From: Bacteroidales bacterium
GTDB taxonomy: Bacteria; Bacteroidota; Bacteroidia; Bacteroidales; UBA10428
DNA: 35,836 nt
Direction of reading: 5' to 3'
Assembly (NCBI GenBank): GCA_016931575.1
Contig: JAFGEO010000166.1
Span: forward strand, 1 to 35,836
The stretch's first letter is position 1. Each line of letters starts with the position of its first letter. Positions 1 through 8,051 of the stretch are shown here, piece after piece. Under the pieces are notes generated by a model. The model was not told the DNA's origin and ran no database searches. It worked only from the letters and a program-made list of their open reading frames with translations. Both the position numbers and the translations under genes were made by a program.

Positions 1-203
1 GATTTGGGCACGCCTATCGGCAAGTAAGCTGGTAGCGCATCCTGAACAGATAGCGGGTCTCAGCCCTATACACGGTTTGTTGGGCTGCGATGAGCTACCC
101 CTGCAGGGTGGGCAGAGCGGATTTGGACACGCCTATCGGCAAGCAAGCTGGTAGCGCATCCTGAACAGATAGCTGGTCTCAGCCCTATACACGGTTTGTT
201 GGG
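1..203. repeat. Tandem 119-bp-period repeat with hairpins
   Basis: Positions 1-84 recur at 120-203 with only three mismatches that I can see, giving a period of 119 bp. Between the copies, at 98-109, lies a C-rich palindrome built around CCCTGCAGGG (99-108). Each copy also carries a degenerate hairpin ATCCTGAACAGAT (39-51 and 158-170). The same two-hairpin arrangement recurs further on at 884-960 and 1893-1975, so this looks like a doubled copy of an interspersed REP-like element. The left end is cut by the window edge, so more copies may lie outside. Confidence 0.85.
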
Positions 204-226
204 TTATAGGATAATGGGTTTTCGGC

Positions 227-365
227 GTCCTGAAAGGACAGCTCATCTATTGTGCAATCCGATTGAAATACAATTAAGATCAAAGTGCAATAGAATTGCA
301 CTACTAAGCCTTATATTTATCAGCGTTGAATTATTGAAAAAGAGAATAATCCGTCCTGAAAGGAC
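227..365. repeat. Pair of identical GTCCTGAAAGGAC hairpins upstream of the transposase
   Basis: The 13-mer GTCCTGAAAGGAC occurs at 227-239 and again at 353-365. Each is a perfect 4-bp stem (GTCC/GGAC) with a TGAAA loop. The second copy ends 18 bp before the transposase start codon at 384. They are sharper versions of the ATCCTGAA..GAT hairpins in the neighbouring elements and are the kind of short palindrome that IS200-like/REP-associated tyrosine transposases recognise. The DNA between them (240-352) shows nothing else that I recognise. Confidence 0.65.
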
Positions 366-383
366 AAGTTATCAGGAATAAAA

Positions 384-839
384 ATGGCTCAATCCTTATC
401 CAAACTCTATGTCCATCTTACTTTTCATATAAAAAGTGATTCACCTCTAATCCTAAAAAAGGATAGACAATCACTCTATGCCTATATTGGATCAATAATC
501 AGGGAGAACAATTCCTCTCCAATCCGAATAAATGGTGTCTCAAACCATATACATATATTCTTTGTGATATCAAAAAACATCTCCCTTATGCAAATAACCA
601 AAGAAATAAAAAGGCATTCCAGCAGATGGATAAAATCACTGGGGATACACTATTCCAAATTTGCCTGGCAGGGAGGTTATGGTGCCTTTTCAGTAAGCCC
701 CTCGGTAGTTGAAAGAACGAAAAGGTATATTGAAAACCAGGAAAATAGGCATAAAGAACATGGCTACCAGGAGGAACTTCTGATACTTTTAGAGGCGTAT
801 AAAATTGATTATGACCCAGCATTTTTATTTAATGACTGA
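384..839 (+). CDS. IS200-like / REP-associated tyrosine transposase (Y1 family)
   Basis: A 151-residue single-domain Y1 transposase of the IS200/IS605 superfamily, about the usual TnpA length. It carries the HUH metal motif as NHIHIFF (H55, H57) and a candidate catalytic tyrosine, Y115, in RYIENQ followed by RHKEH. The segment WQGGYGAFSVS (95-105) is typical of the Bacteroidota members of the family. Such enzymes nick single-stranded DNA through a covalent phosphotyrosine link. There is no accessory TnpB gene. The gene is flanked by several short hairpin repeats rather than by clean IS ends, so it resembles a domesticated RAYT-type gene more than an active IS. The reading frame is intact. The start is the first ATG after the hairpin at 353-365. 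Confidence 0.88.
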   Translation: MAQSLSKLYVHLTFHIKSDSPLILKKDRQSLYAYIGSIIRENNSSPIRINGVSNHIHIFFVISKNISLMQITKEIKRHSSRWIKSLGIHYSKFAWQGGYGAFSVSPSVVERTKRYIENQENRHKEHGYQEELLILLEAYKIDYDPAFLFND

Positions 840-840
840 C

Positions 841-960
841 GAGCTGCCTCATCAGGGCGCGGTATAGCTCCGCGATATTTATTCCCCTATGGGGTTAGCA
901 TTCCCCATTATTTTCTGTTTGATGGCAATTCACCCGACTAGCTCATCCTGATAGCATATC
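841..960. repeat. REP-like two-hairpin element, copy B
   Basis: It starts directly after the transposase stop codon. A GAGCT...AGCTC imperfect hairpin spans 841-870. CCCCTATGGGG (884-894) is a perfect 4-bp stem, and exactly 61 bp after its start comes the half-hairpin ATCCTGATAGC (945-955), which has lost its right arm. The order and spacing match copy C (1893-1975), and are within 1 bp of the copy at 98-170. Confidence 0.65.
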
Positions 961-975
961 CTGTCTTTAGTTATT

Positions 976-1821
976 CTAATTCCTGATGATTTGCCTGGTT
1001 TCGGAAAGCTTCCTTTCGCTTGAAATAACCCATAGAATGTACATCCCGGATTGAATACCGGTCAGATCGACCTGTTCATGCGCTGTATTGAGTTCACCTA
1101 TCATGATCATTTTCCCTTCCATATTGAAGAGTTGGTATTTCAGATCGTCGCTGTAATTAGAAACTTCGATATTCAGAATATCTGTCACAGGATTTGGTAA
1201 AGCTCTGAATTCGATCCCTGATTGAGGTTCAGGAATTACTGGTACTTTTTCCTTGCTCTTTTTTTCATTTACTTCAGAATTTATTGGGGCAATATTTTTG
1301 CTTTTCCCGTTCGCGTCCAATGAAAAAGCAATGGGAAGAGTATAGCGAACTGAAATCGGTCTATTCCTCTGCATCCCGGGTTTTTCCCATTTTGGCATAC
1401 TCTCAACCACTCTTACACATTCCTCATCAAGATCAGCTCTCAACCCTCTTACAATTTTGACATCCCCGACAGATCCATCCCTGAAAACCGTAAATTGAAC
1501 AAATACCTGCCCTTCAATACAATCATTTACGGCAGTTTCCGGGTAGACAAGATTTTGTGAGACATATTCACTGACACCATCCGTACCTCCATTCCTGAAT
1601 TCAGGTAGTGTTTCAAGGGTAAGCATACAGGCAAACTCCTCCACTGCTTCATCGTCTGGTTTCGGAGTGTCCTCCGCGTCTGAAAATGAATCTTTGAAAA
1701 AATCGAAGGTGTCGGACACTGCTTCCGTTGTGTCATTTTCATGTTGCTGTTCATTTTCAGCATGCTGGCTAAAACTGAAGCCTGATAAGCTAATCAGCAG
1801 AAGGCATAGTATGTTTTTCAT
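976..1821 (-). CDS. Secreted TonB C-terminal domain protein with T9SS sorting domain
   Basis: 281 residues. An N-terminal signal peptide (MKNILCLLLISLSGFSFS) is followed by an acidic linker, a TonB C-terminal-like domain (about 65-170: EGQVFVQFTVFRDGSVGD, VVESMPKWEKPGM, ISVRYTLPIAF) and, at about 205-281, a type A T9SS C-terminal sorting domain (ALPNPVTDILNIEV, YQLFNMEGK, GMYILWV). A normal TonB is held in the inner membrane by an N-terminal helix and contacts receptors from the periplasm. This protein lacks such an anchor beyond a cleavable signal and carries an export tag instead, so it is probably moved to the surface or medium. Its role is unknown; the TonB_C fold may serve as a peptidoglycan- or protein-binding module. 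It sits between two REP-like elements. Confidence 0.8.
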   Translation of the reverse strand: MKNILCLLLISLSGFSFSQHAENEQQHENDTTEAVSDTFDFFKDSFSDAEDTPKPDDEAVEEFACMLTLETLPEFRNGGTDGVSEYVSQNLVYPETAVNDCIEGQVFVQFTVFRDGSVGDVKIVRGLRADLDEECVRVVESMPKWEKPGMQRNRPISVRYTLPIAFSLDANGKSKNIAPINSEVNEKKSKEKVPVIPEPQSGIEFRALPNPVTDILNIEVSNYSDDLKYQLFNMEGKMIMIGELNTAHEQVDLTGIQSGMYILWVISSERKLSETRQIIRN

Positions 1822-1892
1822 GGCAGGAGGTTTTGCTTGTATTTTGCAAAATATATGCCAGACTGAATTGAACCTTACAAATTGATTAGCTG

Positions 1893-1975
1893 CCCCTGTG
1901 GGGTGAACTGCTCGGATTCGATCCCTTAAATGGTCAATTTAACCTGTTGGCTCATCCTAAAGGGATAGCTTTTCC
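1893..1975. repeat. REP-like two-hairpin element, copy C
   Basis: CCCCTGTGGGG (1893-1903) is a perfect 4-bp hairpin. 61 bp after its start lies ATCCTAAAGGGAT (1954-1966), a second hairpin within GGCTCATCC...GGATAGCT (1949-1970). This is the best-preserved copy of the two-hairpin element also seen at 98-170 and 884-955. The stretch GGATTCGATCCC between the arms resembles a tRNA T-loop, but no tRNA can be folded around it. Confidence 0.7.
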
Positions 1976-2011
1976 AGGTTCAGTACAAGGTGTTGACTGG
2001 AGTAAGGGGCT

Positions 2012-2416
2012 TTACGGCTGCGAAATAATCACTTTCGCCACAATCTCATCCGGGGTATAGGGATTATTGATGTCCGGATAGGGCGATAACTCCACGAAGG
2101 AGAAATTAAGGCCATTAATCAGGGAATCGGTGGTACCGAGGTTAATTTCGAAGGATTGAGAGTCTCCTTCAGAATCCGTAAAACTAAACCAGCCTGTTGC
2201 CATTCCTCCCCAGAAACACAATAATCCAATGGGGCAGCGGGAATCCTGGGTTGAATCCAGGCAAACAGCGTATTCCCCTCCGGGGTAGTTATAACAATCC
2301 TGAATTGAGAAGTACGTGGTATCATTCAGATCAACCTTCTCATAGGGATGTACACTTCTCAGGTTACATCCGGAGAACAGGAGTATCAGGAGCAGGGTAA
2401 GAGGTAGGTATTTCAT
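2012..2416 (-). CDS. Small lipoprotein of unknown function
   Basis: 134 residues from the chosen start (ATG 2416-2414); an in-frame ATG at 2437 would add seven residues. The chosen start gives a compact lipoprotein signal peptide (MKYLPLTLLLILLFSGC) with a clear lipobox LFSGC, so the mature protein should be lipid-anchored at Cys17. The mature part is rich in aromatic residues and acidic turns and has several Cys residues (YNYPGGEYAVCLDS, CPIGLLCFWGG) that could form disulfides in the periplasm. I do not recognise a family. The neighbour upstream on the same strand is a barrel protein 89 bp away, so co-transcription is possible but not shown. Confidence 0.7.
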   Translation of the reverse strand: MKYLPLTLLLILLFSGCNLRSVHPYEKVDLNDTTYFSIQDCYNYPGGEYAVCLDSTQDSRCPIGLLCFWGGMATGWFSFTDSEGDSQSFEINLGTTDSLINGLNFSFVELSPYPDINNPYTPDEIVAKVIISQP

Positions 2417-2505
2417 CAGAGAATGCTTTAACTGCAAGATGAGATCCGGCCAAAATGGTTGCTTGCAGGAATAATTTTAGTATGCCTGTCAGGGTAAAAA
2501 TTCGC

Positions 2506-3162
2506 CTACAAGCCGTATAAATAGGAAAATTTAAGTCCAATGACCTGATTTTGGGCTTTCGAATAGCCAAGGTCTCCTACTTCCGCAAACAGGTCGCTGA
2601 GTCCGTGGTTAATCCGGCATTCAAGCTGAAAAATCCCGATTTTCGTGAACGTATTTAAGCCAATGCCCAGAGCAATCCCTCCTTCCAGTCTGTTATCCAC
2701 TGGCAGGTTGTAATAAGTTTTCATCAAATCGTTATTCACATTAACAATCTCGGTACTTGATATCAGGTACGATATGGTTGGCCCGGCAGTAACAGAAAGA
2801 TGGATCTTTTTGGTTCCGGCATCGAAATGAGCCAGGAACGGGAATTCAAGATAGTCCAGGCGCCTGCGGTAAGAGCTTTCCGAATCGGGTGTTTCAGACC
2901 ATCCCCGGGAAGAGTAGTTCACCTCAAATTGTAAACCTTTCCGGGGTTCTGAGTAATAGATAAAAACGATTCCTCCGCCGTATGCTGATTCGAAGTGTTG
3001 GTCCGTAAAAGGATTGATGATCTCCTTAAAGTCCGTAGTTACATTCAGTCTGGAAGTTATCATACCTGAGTTTAATCCCAGGTAGAATTGCTTATTCGGC
3101 TCCTCCTGAGCAGAAGCAACAAAATAGGAAAATAACAGCAGGATAATACTAAGTTTCTTCAT
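2506..3162 (-). CDS. Outer-membrane beta-barrel protein (PorT-like fold)
   Basis: 218 residues from ATG 3162-3160. The frame stays open to an ATG at 3252, but the internal start gives a standard signal peptide (MKKLSIILLLFSYFVASAQ). The mature protein begins FYLGLNSGMITSRLN and alternates glycine turns with amphipathic aromatic strands (LQFEVNYSSRGWSE, FPFLAHFDAG, GIALGIGLNTF, FQLECRINHGL), ending in GLKFSYLYGL with an aromatic near the C-terminus. This is the pattern of the small Bacteroidota outer-membrane barrel family (beta-barrel domain related to PorT). The specific function is unknown. Confidence 0.75.
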   Translation of the reverse strand: MKKLSIILLLFSYFVASAQEEPNKQFYLGLNSGMITSRLNVTTDFKEIINPFTDQHFESAYGGGIVFIYYSEPRKGLQFEVNYSSRGWSETPDSESSYRRRLDYLEFPFLAHFDAGTKKIHLSVTAGPTISYLISSTEIVNVNNDLMKTYYNLPVDNRLEGGIALGIGLNTFTKIGIFQLECRINHGLSDLFAEVGDLGYSKAQNQVIGLKFSYLYGL

Positions 3163-3433
3163 TTGTCTGGTATGTCTGCCCTTGGTAGTCTTGTCATTTG
3201 AAGTATTAAACTCCGGGGCCTGCCGGCTTAATGCGTATGGCAACACCTCCAATAATTCTGCCCTGCAAAATACGTATTTTTTTGGTCTTCCTGCAAAGAA
3301 TGGTTCTCCTATGAAAGCACAAGCTTTGGGATCGTTATTCCCTCAAAGGTAAAATCGATTACTACCGGATGCTGTCATCACGGCCCGGATTATTCAAATA
3401 TTCCCTGAAAAATGATAGTTACCCTGATGAAAC

Positions 3434-4813
3434 CTATACCAATACAGGTTGCTGCACAACGGGTTTCACATATTTAGTCACATCAAAATCTACCGGTACA
3501 TCTGCCCGATTCCGCTGTACGGGCATGGCTGCACAATTTCGCTGTTGCTGGTTCAAAGCCCTGTTTACCGTAAAATACGCAAGAGCCTCCATGAATCCCA
3601 GCGAAGCATTGGGTAAAGCACGGTTCAGTATCGATCTTGTATTAAAGATCTCTAAACGGAATTTATTGAATTCCTCCCGCATCTTATCAGCGCTCATTTT
3701 TTTTGGTTCAACTGTGATATGCCAGGTGTCGAACTTGCTCCAGTCATCAGTAAGGATCCTTCCTTCTTCCCTTAATTTATTATATAATACCGTACCAGGA
3801 TAAGGCGTAATATTTGTCGGTTGAAAGAAGCCAACTTTCGATTTCTGAATAAATTCCCTGCTCAGATCGAAGCTCGCTTCGGTATCGGTATCCAGACCAT
3901 AGATAATAGCCGCCCAGGTCAGAATGCCATTGTCTCTTAAACTTTTCACTGCCTGAATATTATCATCAAGCGATTTCAGGGTTTTGCGATATTTCTGTGC
4001 CGCATCTTCCGTAAACGATTCAAAACCTATCAGCAACGCCCGGCAGCCCGACTTATGGGCCAGCTGCATTAATTCCTCATCTTTCGTAACATTGATGGAT
4101 GACTGACCGATCCAGGTCTTTTTCAATGGGGCAAGTTCCCTGAACAATTCTTTGGCATAGACTTTATTAAAGGTGATATTGTCATCGACAAAGAGCAATA
4201 CCTTTTCATCGCATTTCTCTGCTTCTTCGATCACAGCCCTTACAGATTTATGCCGCTGCTTGGTACCAAAATATTCGGATACGGAACAAAAATCGCATTT
4301 GTAGGGACATCCCCGGGAAGTCTCAATGGGAGCTACGGTGAATCTTCCTGATTTGCACTTTATCAGGTCACGCCTTGGAATGGGCTCAAAACGCAGATCA
4401 GGCCTGCATTCCAACTGGTAAAATGGTTGAATCCTGCGATACCTCACATCGTCAAGAATCTTTTTCCAAAGCTGGATATTCATTTCTCCAATACAGACTG
4501 CATCGCCAAACATGCTGGCCTCCTGAGGTCTTACACTTGCATGAATCCCCCCAAAAATCACAACCTTGTCGCGTTTTCTAAATTCATTGGCGATTTCATA
4601 ACCCCGGATGCTGGTTTGAGTCATCAGGCTAATCCCGATCATATCATAATCACCGTCGAAATCGACTTTCTCCCCTCCCACTTCTTCACAAATAGAGACT
4701 TCATGTTCTTCAGGAGTCATTCCGGCAATAAGCGGTAAGGTCAATTGTGGAAAAAACATAGATCCAGGTCTTTCCAAACCTTTTTGGCAAGGTGCCACTA
4801 AAAGTATTTTCAT
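3434..4813 (-). CDS. Radical SAM protein with N-terminal cobalamin-binding-type domain
   Basis: 459 residues. Residues 1-130 look like a Rossmann-type B12-binding domain (MKILLVAPCQKG; DYDMIGISLMTQTSIRGYEIA; VVIFGGIHASVRPQEA). The radical SAM core follows, with the CxxxCxxC cluster motif in SRGCPYKCDFCSV (C169, C173, C176), which binds a 4Fe-4S cluster and S-adenosylmethionine. The later segments LLFVDDNITF and LIGFESFTE are usual for this class. Members perform methylations or rearrangements on lipids, natural products or cofactors; the substrate cannot be read from the sequence. It lies 291 bp downstream of the saccharopine dehydrogenase gene on the same strand, with a hairpin between, so it is probably a separate unit. 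No DxHxxG cobalamin-ligand motif was seen. Confidence 0.85.
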   Translation of the reverse strand: MKILLVAPCQKGLERPGSMFFPQLTLPLIAGMTPEEHEVSICEEVGGEKVDFDGDYDMIGISLMTQTSIRGYEIANEFRKRDKVVIFGGIHASVRPQEASMFGDAVCIGEMNIQLWKKILDDVRYRRIQPFYQLECRPDLRFEPIPRRDLIKCKSGRFTVAPIETSRGCPYKCDFCSVSEYFGTKQRHKSVRAVIEEAEKCDEKVLLFVDDNITFNKVYAKELFRELAPLKKTWIGQSSINVTKDEELMQLAHKSGCRALLIGFESFTEDAAQKYRKTLKSLDDNIQAVKSLRDNGILTWAAIIYGLDTDTEASFDLSREFIQKSKVGFFQPTNITPYPGTVLYNKLREEGRILTDDWSKFDTWHITVEPKKMSADKMREEFNKFRLEIFNTRSILNRALPNASLGFMEALAYFTVNRALNQQQRNCAAMPVQRNRADVPVDFDVTKYVKPVVQQPVLV

Positions 4814-4879
4814 GAGTATTTTGGTTTTCCGGTTAGTTGGTTCATTAAGCGAATGAACAGTTGGATTAACTTATCTTCC

Positions 4880-4899
4880 GAATCTCCAGAAGGAGATTC
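4880..4899. terminator. Perfect 8-bp hairpin between operons
   Basis: GAATCTCC-AGAA-GGAGATTC forms a perfect 8-bp stem with a 4-base loop. On the plus strand it is followed by TTTTCTTT, so its terminator geometry faces plus-strand transcripts, although no plus-strand gene is nearby. On the minus strand it lies in the leader of the radical SAM gene, 67 bp before its start, and after the end of the lysine operon. It may be a boundary element or an RNA structure. Its function as a terminator is uncertain. Confidence 0.4.
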
Positions 4900-5104
4900 T
4901 TTTCTTTAATCAGTTCAAAATCAAATCGTTATATTTACTCTAGCTCATAGCCGAACTTTTAATGAGCAGGCTAATTTACATTTTTTTATTGAATATCAAG
5001 TGTTTGTTCACAAGGACAAGCACGGGTACTAAAGGTTGCACCCTCCCGGACGGGAATATGGAAACAGGAACAAATTGGGTCTGTGAAAAGGAATACCTAT
5101 CCTA

Positions 5105-6442
5105 TCAGCAAAAGTATTCTTTCTCAGTAAAGAATATGCCATGCTCTCTAAGCTCCTTCAGCACAGGTACATAGATTTCCTCAATGGTCGGAATACAGGC
5201 ACCGGTGGCTGTGATCCTTCCCTGAAGCATGAGTTTTGCTGCAATGGCCATGGGCAGGCCAACCGTTTTTGCCATAGCGGTATTCTCACGGTTCTCTCCT
5301 GTCACTCCCAAGGAAGAGGTCAGGCATCGTTGCCGTTCATCCCCTTCAACCCGGTAGTTGATCTTGTGCCACATTACTACCAAATCTCTGTCTGTGGGTT
5401 CAAGTTTCCATTTCTGATTCAGGATATGCTGCAAAATCTGGGCCGGTGTGGCATTTTTCAGCCCAATTCGGGTGTCATTGAATATTCCGAGCCATTCCAG
5501 TTTCTCGATAATGGGGGAATCCTGATCGATATGCATGTAATGGTAGAGTTTCAGTTCGACGGAATCGCGTTGGCTATAATAGAGGAAAGAGTTAATAAAC
5601 TCCCGATTGGTCATATTCTCTGTATTATCCATGATGTAGCTGTCATCTGTAGCTCCCAGCTGGACAAAAACATTCCAGGCACTGCAGAATCCGGGTCTTC
5701 GAAGGGTTCCCCGGTAGATTGTGGGAATACCATGGAGGTTATACTTCTCAATATATTTCATTGAATCACGGTTGGCATAGCCTTCGAATTTCCCGAAGGG
5801 TTCCACTTCGATTACCTCGGTACGCCGGAAGAGCCGGTTGTAGGGGATATACTTGATCTTTCCTTCCTGGATGAACTTTGCAGGACCGTCCGATCCTGCC
5901 CTGACCACCTTTTCCGGGTTCCAAGAAAACTTATAATGCCAGGGGTTATCATCGGACCCGGGTGCAACAAGCCCTCCGGTAAAGGATTCGAAACCGGCGA
6001 GTGTATGTCCCTGCTCCCTGATACGATTTAACAACTGCATCGCCGACATGTGGTCAATGCCCGGATCGAGTCCCATCTCATTCAGGATGAGGATTCCCTT
6101 TTCGCGGGCTTCAGCATCAAGGCTCCTCATGGCTTCCGATTCGTAGGACGCTGTGATCAGGGATTTTCCAAACTTCAGACAGGACCGTGCGACATGCAGG
6201 TGAAACTGAACCGGCAGCATGGAGATCACGATGTCGGCATTTTCAATAATGTGATCGCGCTGTTCCTCGTTCATTATATCAAGGGCCAGCGCTTCGGTCA
6301 TTACAGATGCCCTGGCTCTGGCCACCTGTATATCACGATCTGCCACTGTCAGTTTCCAGTTATTCTTCAGGCATTGATCTTCCAGGTATCGAATAAGTGA
6401 AATACTTGAGAGACCTGTTCCGATAATCAGTATTCTTTTCAC
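5105..6442 (-). CDS. Saccharopine dehydrogenase (glutamate-forming, Lys9/AASS C-half type)
   Basis: 445 residues, close to yeast Lys9 and to the dehydrogenase half of animal AASS. It opens with a dinucleotide-binding fold (MKRILIIGTGLSS) and has the family signature GLDPGIDHM (124-132), followed by FTGGLVAP and HYKFSWNPEKV. The C-terminal half has GYANRDSMKYIEKY and YRGTLRRPGF, also as in Lys9/AASS. The enzyme oxidises saccharopine to 2-aminoadipate 6-semialdehyde plus glutamate. It is the last gene of the eight-gene operon, 17 bp after the aldehyde dehydrogenase that would use its product. The lysine-ketoglutarate reductase that makes saccharopine is not in this window. In lysine biosynthesis the same enzyme runs in reverse, but pairing with an ALDH7 enzyme points to breakdown. 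Confidence 0.88.
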   Translation of the reverse strand: MKRILIIGTGLSSISLIRYLEDQCLKNNWKLTVADRDIQVARARASVMTEALALDIMNEEQRDHIIENADIVISMLPVQFHLHVARSCLKFGKSLITASYESEAMRSLDAEAREKGILILNEMGLDPGIDHMSAMQLLNRIREQGHTLAGFESFTGGLVAPGSDDNPWHYKFSWNPEKVVRAGSDGPAKFIQEGKIKYIPYNRLFRRTEVIEVEPFGKFEGYANRDSMKYIEKYNLHGIPTIYRGTLRRPGFCSAWNVFVQLGATDDSYIMDNTENMTNREFINSFLYYSQRDSVELKLYHYMHIDQDSPIIEKLEWLGIFNDTRIGLKNATPAQILQHILNQKWKLEPTDRDLVVMWHKINYRVEGDERQRCLTSSLGVTGENRENTAMAKTVGLPMAIAAKLMLQGRITATGACIPTIEEIYVPVLKELREHGIFFTEKEYFC

Positions 6443-6459
6443 GTGAGAAGTTTTGTGGA

Positions 6460-8007
6460 TTAAACATTAAACTCGATTCCCTGTGCCAGTGGCAGGTCAT
6501 TCCCAAAGTTGATGGTGTTTGTCTGCCTGCGCATGTAGGCTTTCCAGGCATCGGATCCCGATTCGCGGCCACCGCCCGTATCCTTTTCCCCTCCAAAAGC
6601 GCCCCCGATCTCAGCCCCCGATGTGCCGATGTTGATGTTGGCAATCCCGCAATCGGACCCCTCATGAGACAGAAAGCGTTCAGTCTCCATGAGGTTTGTG
6701 GAAAACATAGCAGATGACAATCCCTGGGGAACATGATTATGAATGGCAAGGGCTTCTTCCATCGAAGAATATTTTATCAGGTAGAGCAGCGGGGCAAAAG
6801 TCTCTTCCTGTACAATGGCGTATTCATTCTTCACCTCAGCGATACAGGGTACCACAAAGCATCCCGATTCATAGTCCCCACCGCTCAGGACTTCTCCACC
6901 GCAAAGGATCTTTCCGCCTTCCTTCTTCACTTTTTCAATGGCCTCCAAGAATACTTGGGCAGCGCCCCTGTCAATCATCGGTCCAACGAGAATCGATGGG
7001 TCCAGCGGATTCCCGATTTTAATGTTTTTATAAACAGCAACAAGCTTCTCCCTGAAACTGTTATAAACAGATTCATGAATGATGATCCTCCGGGTAGAAG
7101 TACAGCGCTGGCCGCAGGTTCCGACTGCTCCAAAGACAATGGCGCGCAGGGCCATTTCCTGATTGGCATCCGGAGTAACGATGATGGCATTGTTGCCCCC
7201 GAGTTCCAGAATAGCTTTTCCCAGTCTGCTTCCGATAAGTCCCCCGGCTTTCTTTCCAATGCGCGTGGAACCGGTAAACGATATCAGGGGGATATTTGGA
7301 TCGGTAAACATGTCATCCCCCAGGTATTTTGAGCTCGTGGCCACCAGGTTCAGCACACCTTCAGGTACGTTATTCCGTTTCAGGACCTCGGTTATAACAT
7401 GATGTACGGCAATCGCACACAGCAAGACTTTGGATGAGGGTTTCCAGACCACCACATCACCACAAACCAAGGCAATCATGGCATTCCATGACCATACAGC
7501 AACCGGGAAGTTAAAGGCTGAAACCACACCAACGATCCCCAGAGGATGGTACTGCTCGTACATCCTGTGTCGGGGGCGCTCAGAGTGCATGGTAAACCCG
7601 CATAGCTGACGTGACTGCCCGACAGCAAAATCACAGATATCGATCATTTCCTGGACTTCTCCATGGCCTTCCTGCAGAATCTTTCCCATCTCCCAGGAAA
7701 CAAGCTTCCCGAGAGGTTCCTTATACTTCCTGAGTTCCAGTCCGATCTGCCTGACTACCTCCCCCCTGTGCGGTGCCGGAACCATTCTCCACTGGGTGAA
7801 AGCAGACTTTGCGGTCTCAATTACCTGGCGGTAATCTTCCAGCGTTGCCTGCTGGATTCCGGCAATCTCTTTACCGTTGACCGGTGAAAAGGATTGCTGG
7901 ATATCTCCGGTGGTATCACCCCACCGGGTACCTGTACAGATCCCCGGGTTTAACTTTTCAATTCCTAATTCTTCAAGTGCTTTTTGAATGCCGTAATCCT
8001 GTATCAT
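6460..8007 (-). CDS. Aldehyde dehydrogenase, ALDH7/antiquitin type (aminoadipate semialdehyde dehydrogenase)
   Basis: 515 residues, full length for the ALDH superfamily. Catalytic Cys302 lies in GTCGQRCTSTRR and general-base Glu268 in LELGGNN. The NAD-site segments FNFPVAVWSWN, WKPSS and FTGSTRIGKK are intact. The ELGGNNAIIV, GTCGQRCTSTRR and FGGEKDTGGGRESGSDAWK segments are typical of the ALDH7 (antiquitin) branch, whose best-known reaction is NAD-dependent oxidation of 2-aminoadipate 6-semialdehyde to 2-aminoadipate. It sits between a hydratase gene (44 bp upstream, the widest gap in the operon) and saccharopine dehydrogenase (17 bp downstream), which fits that substrate. A betaine-aldehyde or other aldehyde specificity is less likely in this setting. 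Confidence 0.88.
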   Translation of the reverse strand: MIQDYGIQKALEELGIEKLNPGICTGTRWGDTTGDIQQSFSPVNGKEIAGIQQATLEDYRQVIETAKSAFTQWRMVPAPHRGEVVRQIGLELRKYKEPLGKLVSWEMGKILQEGHGEVQEMIDICDFAVGQSRQLCGFTMHSERPRHRMYEQYHPLGIVGVVSAFNFPVAVWSWNAMIALVCGDVVVWKPSSKVLLCAIAVHHVITEVLKRNNVPEGVLNLVATSSKYLGDDMFTDPNIPLISFTGSTRIGKKAGGLIGSRLGKAILELGGNNAIIVTPDANQEMALRAIVFGAVGTCGQRCTSTRRIIIHESVYNSFREKLVAVYKNIKIGNPLDPSILVGPMIDRGAAQVFLEAIEKVKKEGGKILCGGEVLSGGDYESGCFVVPCIAEVKNEYAIVQEETFAPLLYLIKYSSMEEALAIHNHVPQGLSSAMFSTNLMETERFLSHEGSDCGIANINIGTSGAEIGGAFGGEKDTGGGRESGSDAWKAYMRRQTNTINFGNDLPLAQGIEFNV

Positions 8008-8051
8008 TTTTATTAAGTTTTGGTCTAATGTTATGTCAGTGTTATAAGTTA

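Noticed and set aside
1-203. CRISPR-like direct repeat
   Set aside because: The repeat is 84 bp of a 119-bp period with only two copies, with hairpins shared with other loci, and no cas genes are present.
196-381. 61-codon plus-strand frame
   Set aside because: It runs through both GTCCTGAAAGGAC hairpins and repeat DNA, has no protein features, and is best explained as non-coding repeat sequence.
1911-1928. tRNA T-loop-like GGATTCGATCCC
   Set aside because: No acceptor, D or anticodon stems can be placed around it; it is part of REP-like copy C.
3369-3803. 144-codon plus-strand frame
   Set aside because: Antisense to the end of the radical SAM gene, with low-complexity Ser/Leu/Arg composition and no domain.
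5141-5764. 207-codon plus-strand frame
   Set aside because: Fully antisense to saccharopine dehydrogenase; no family resemblance.
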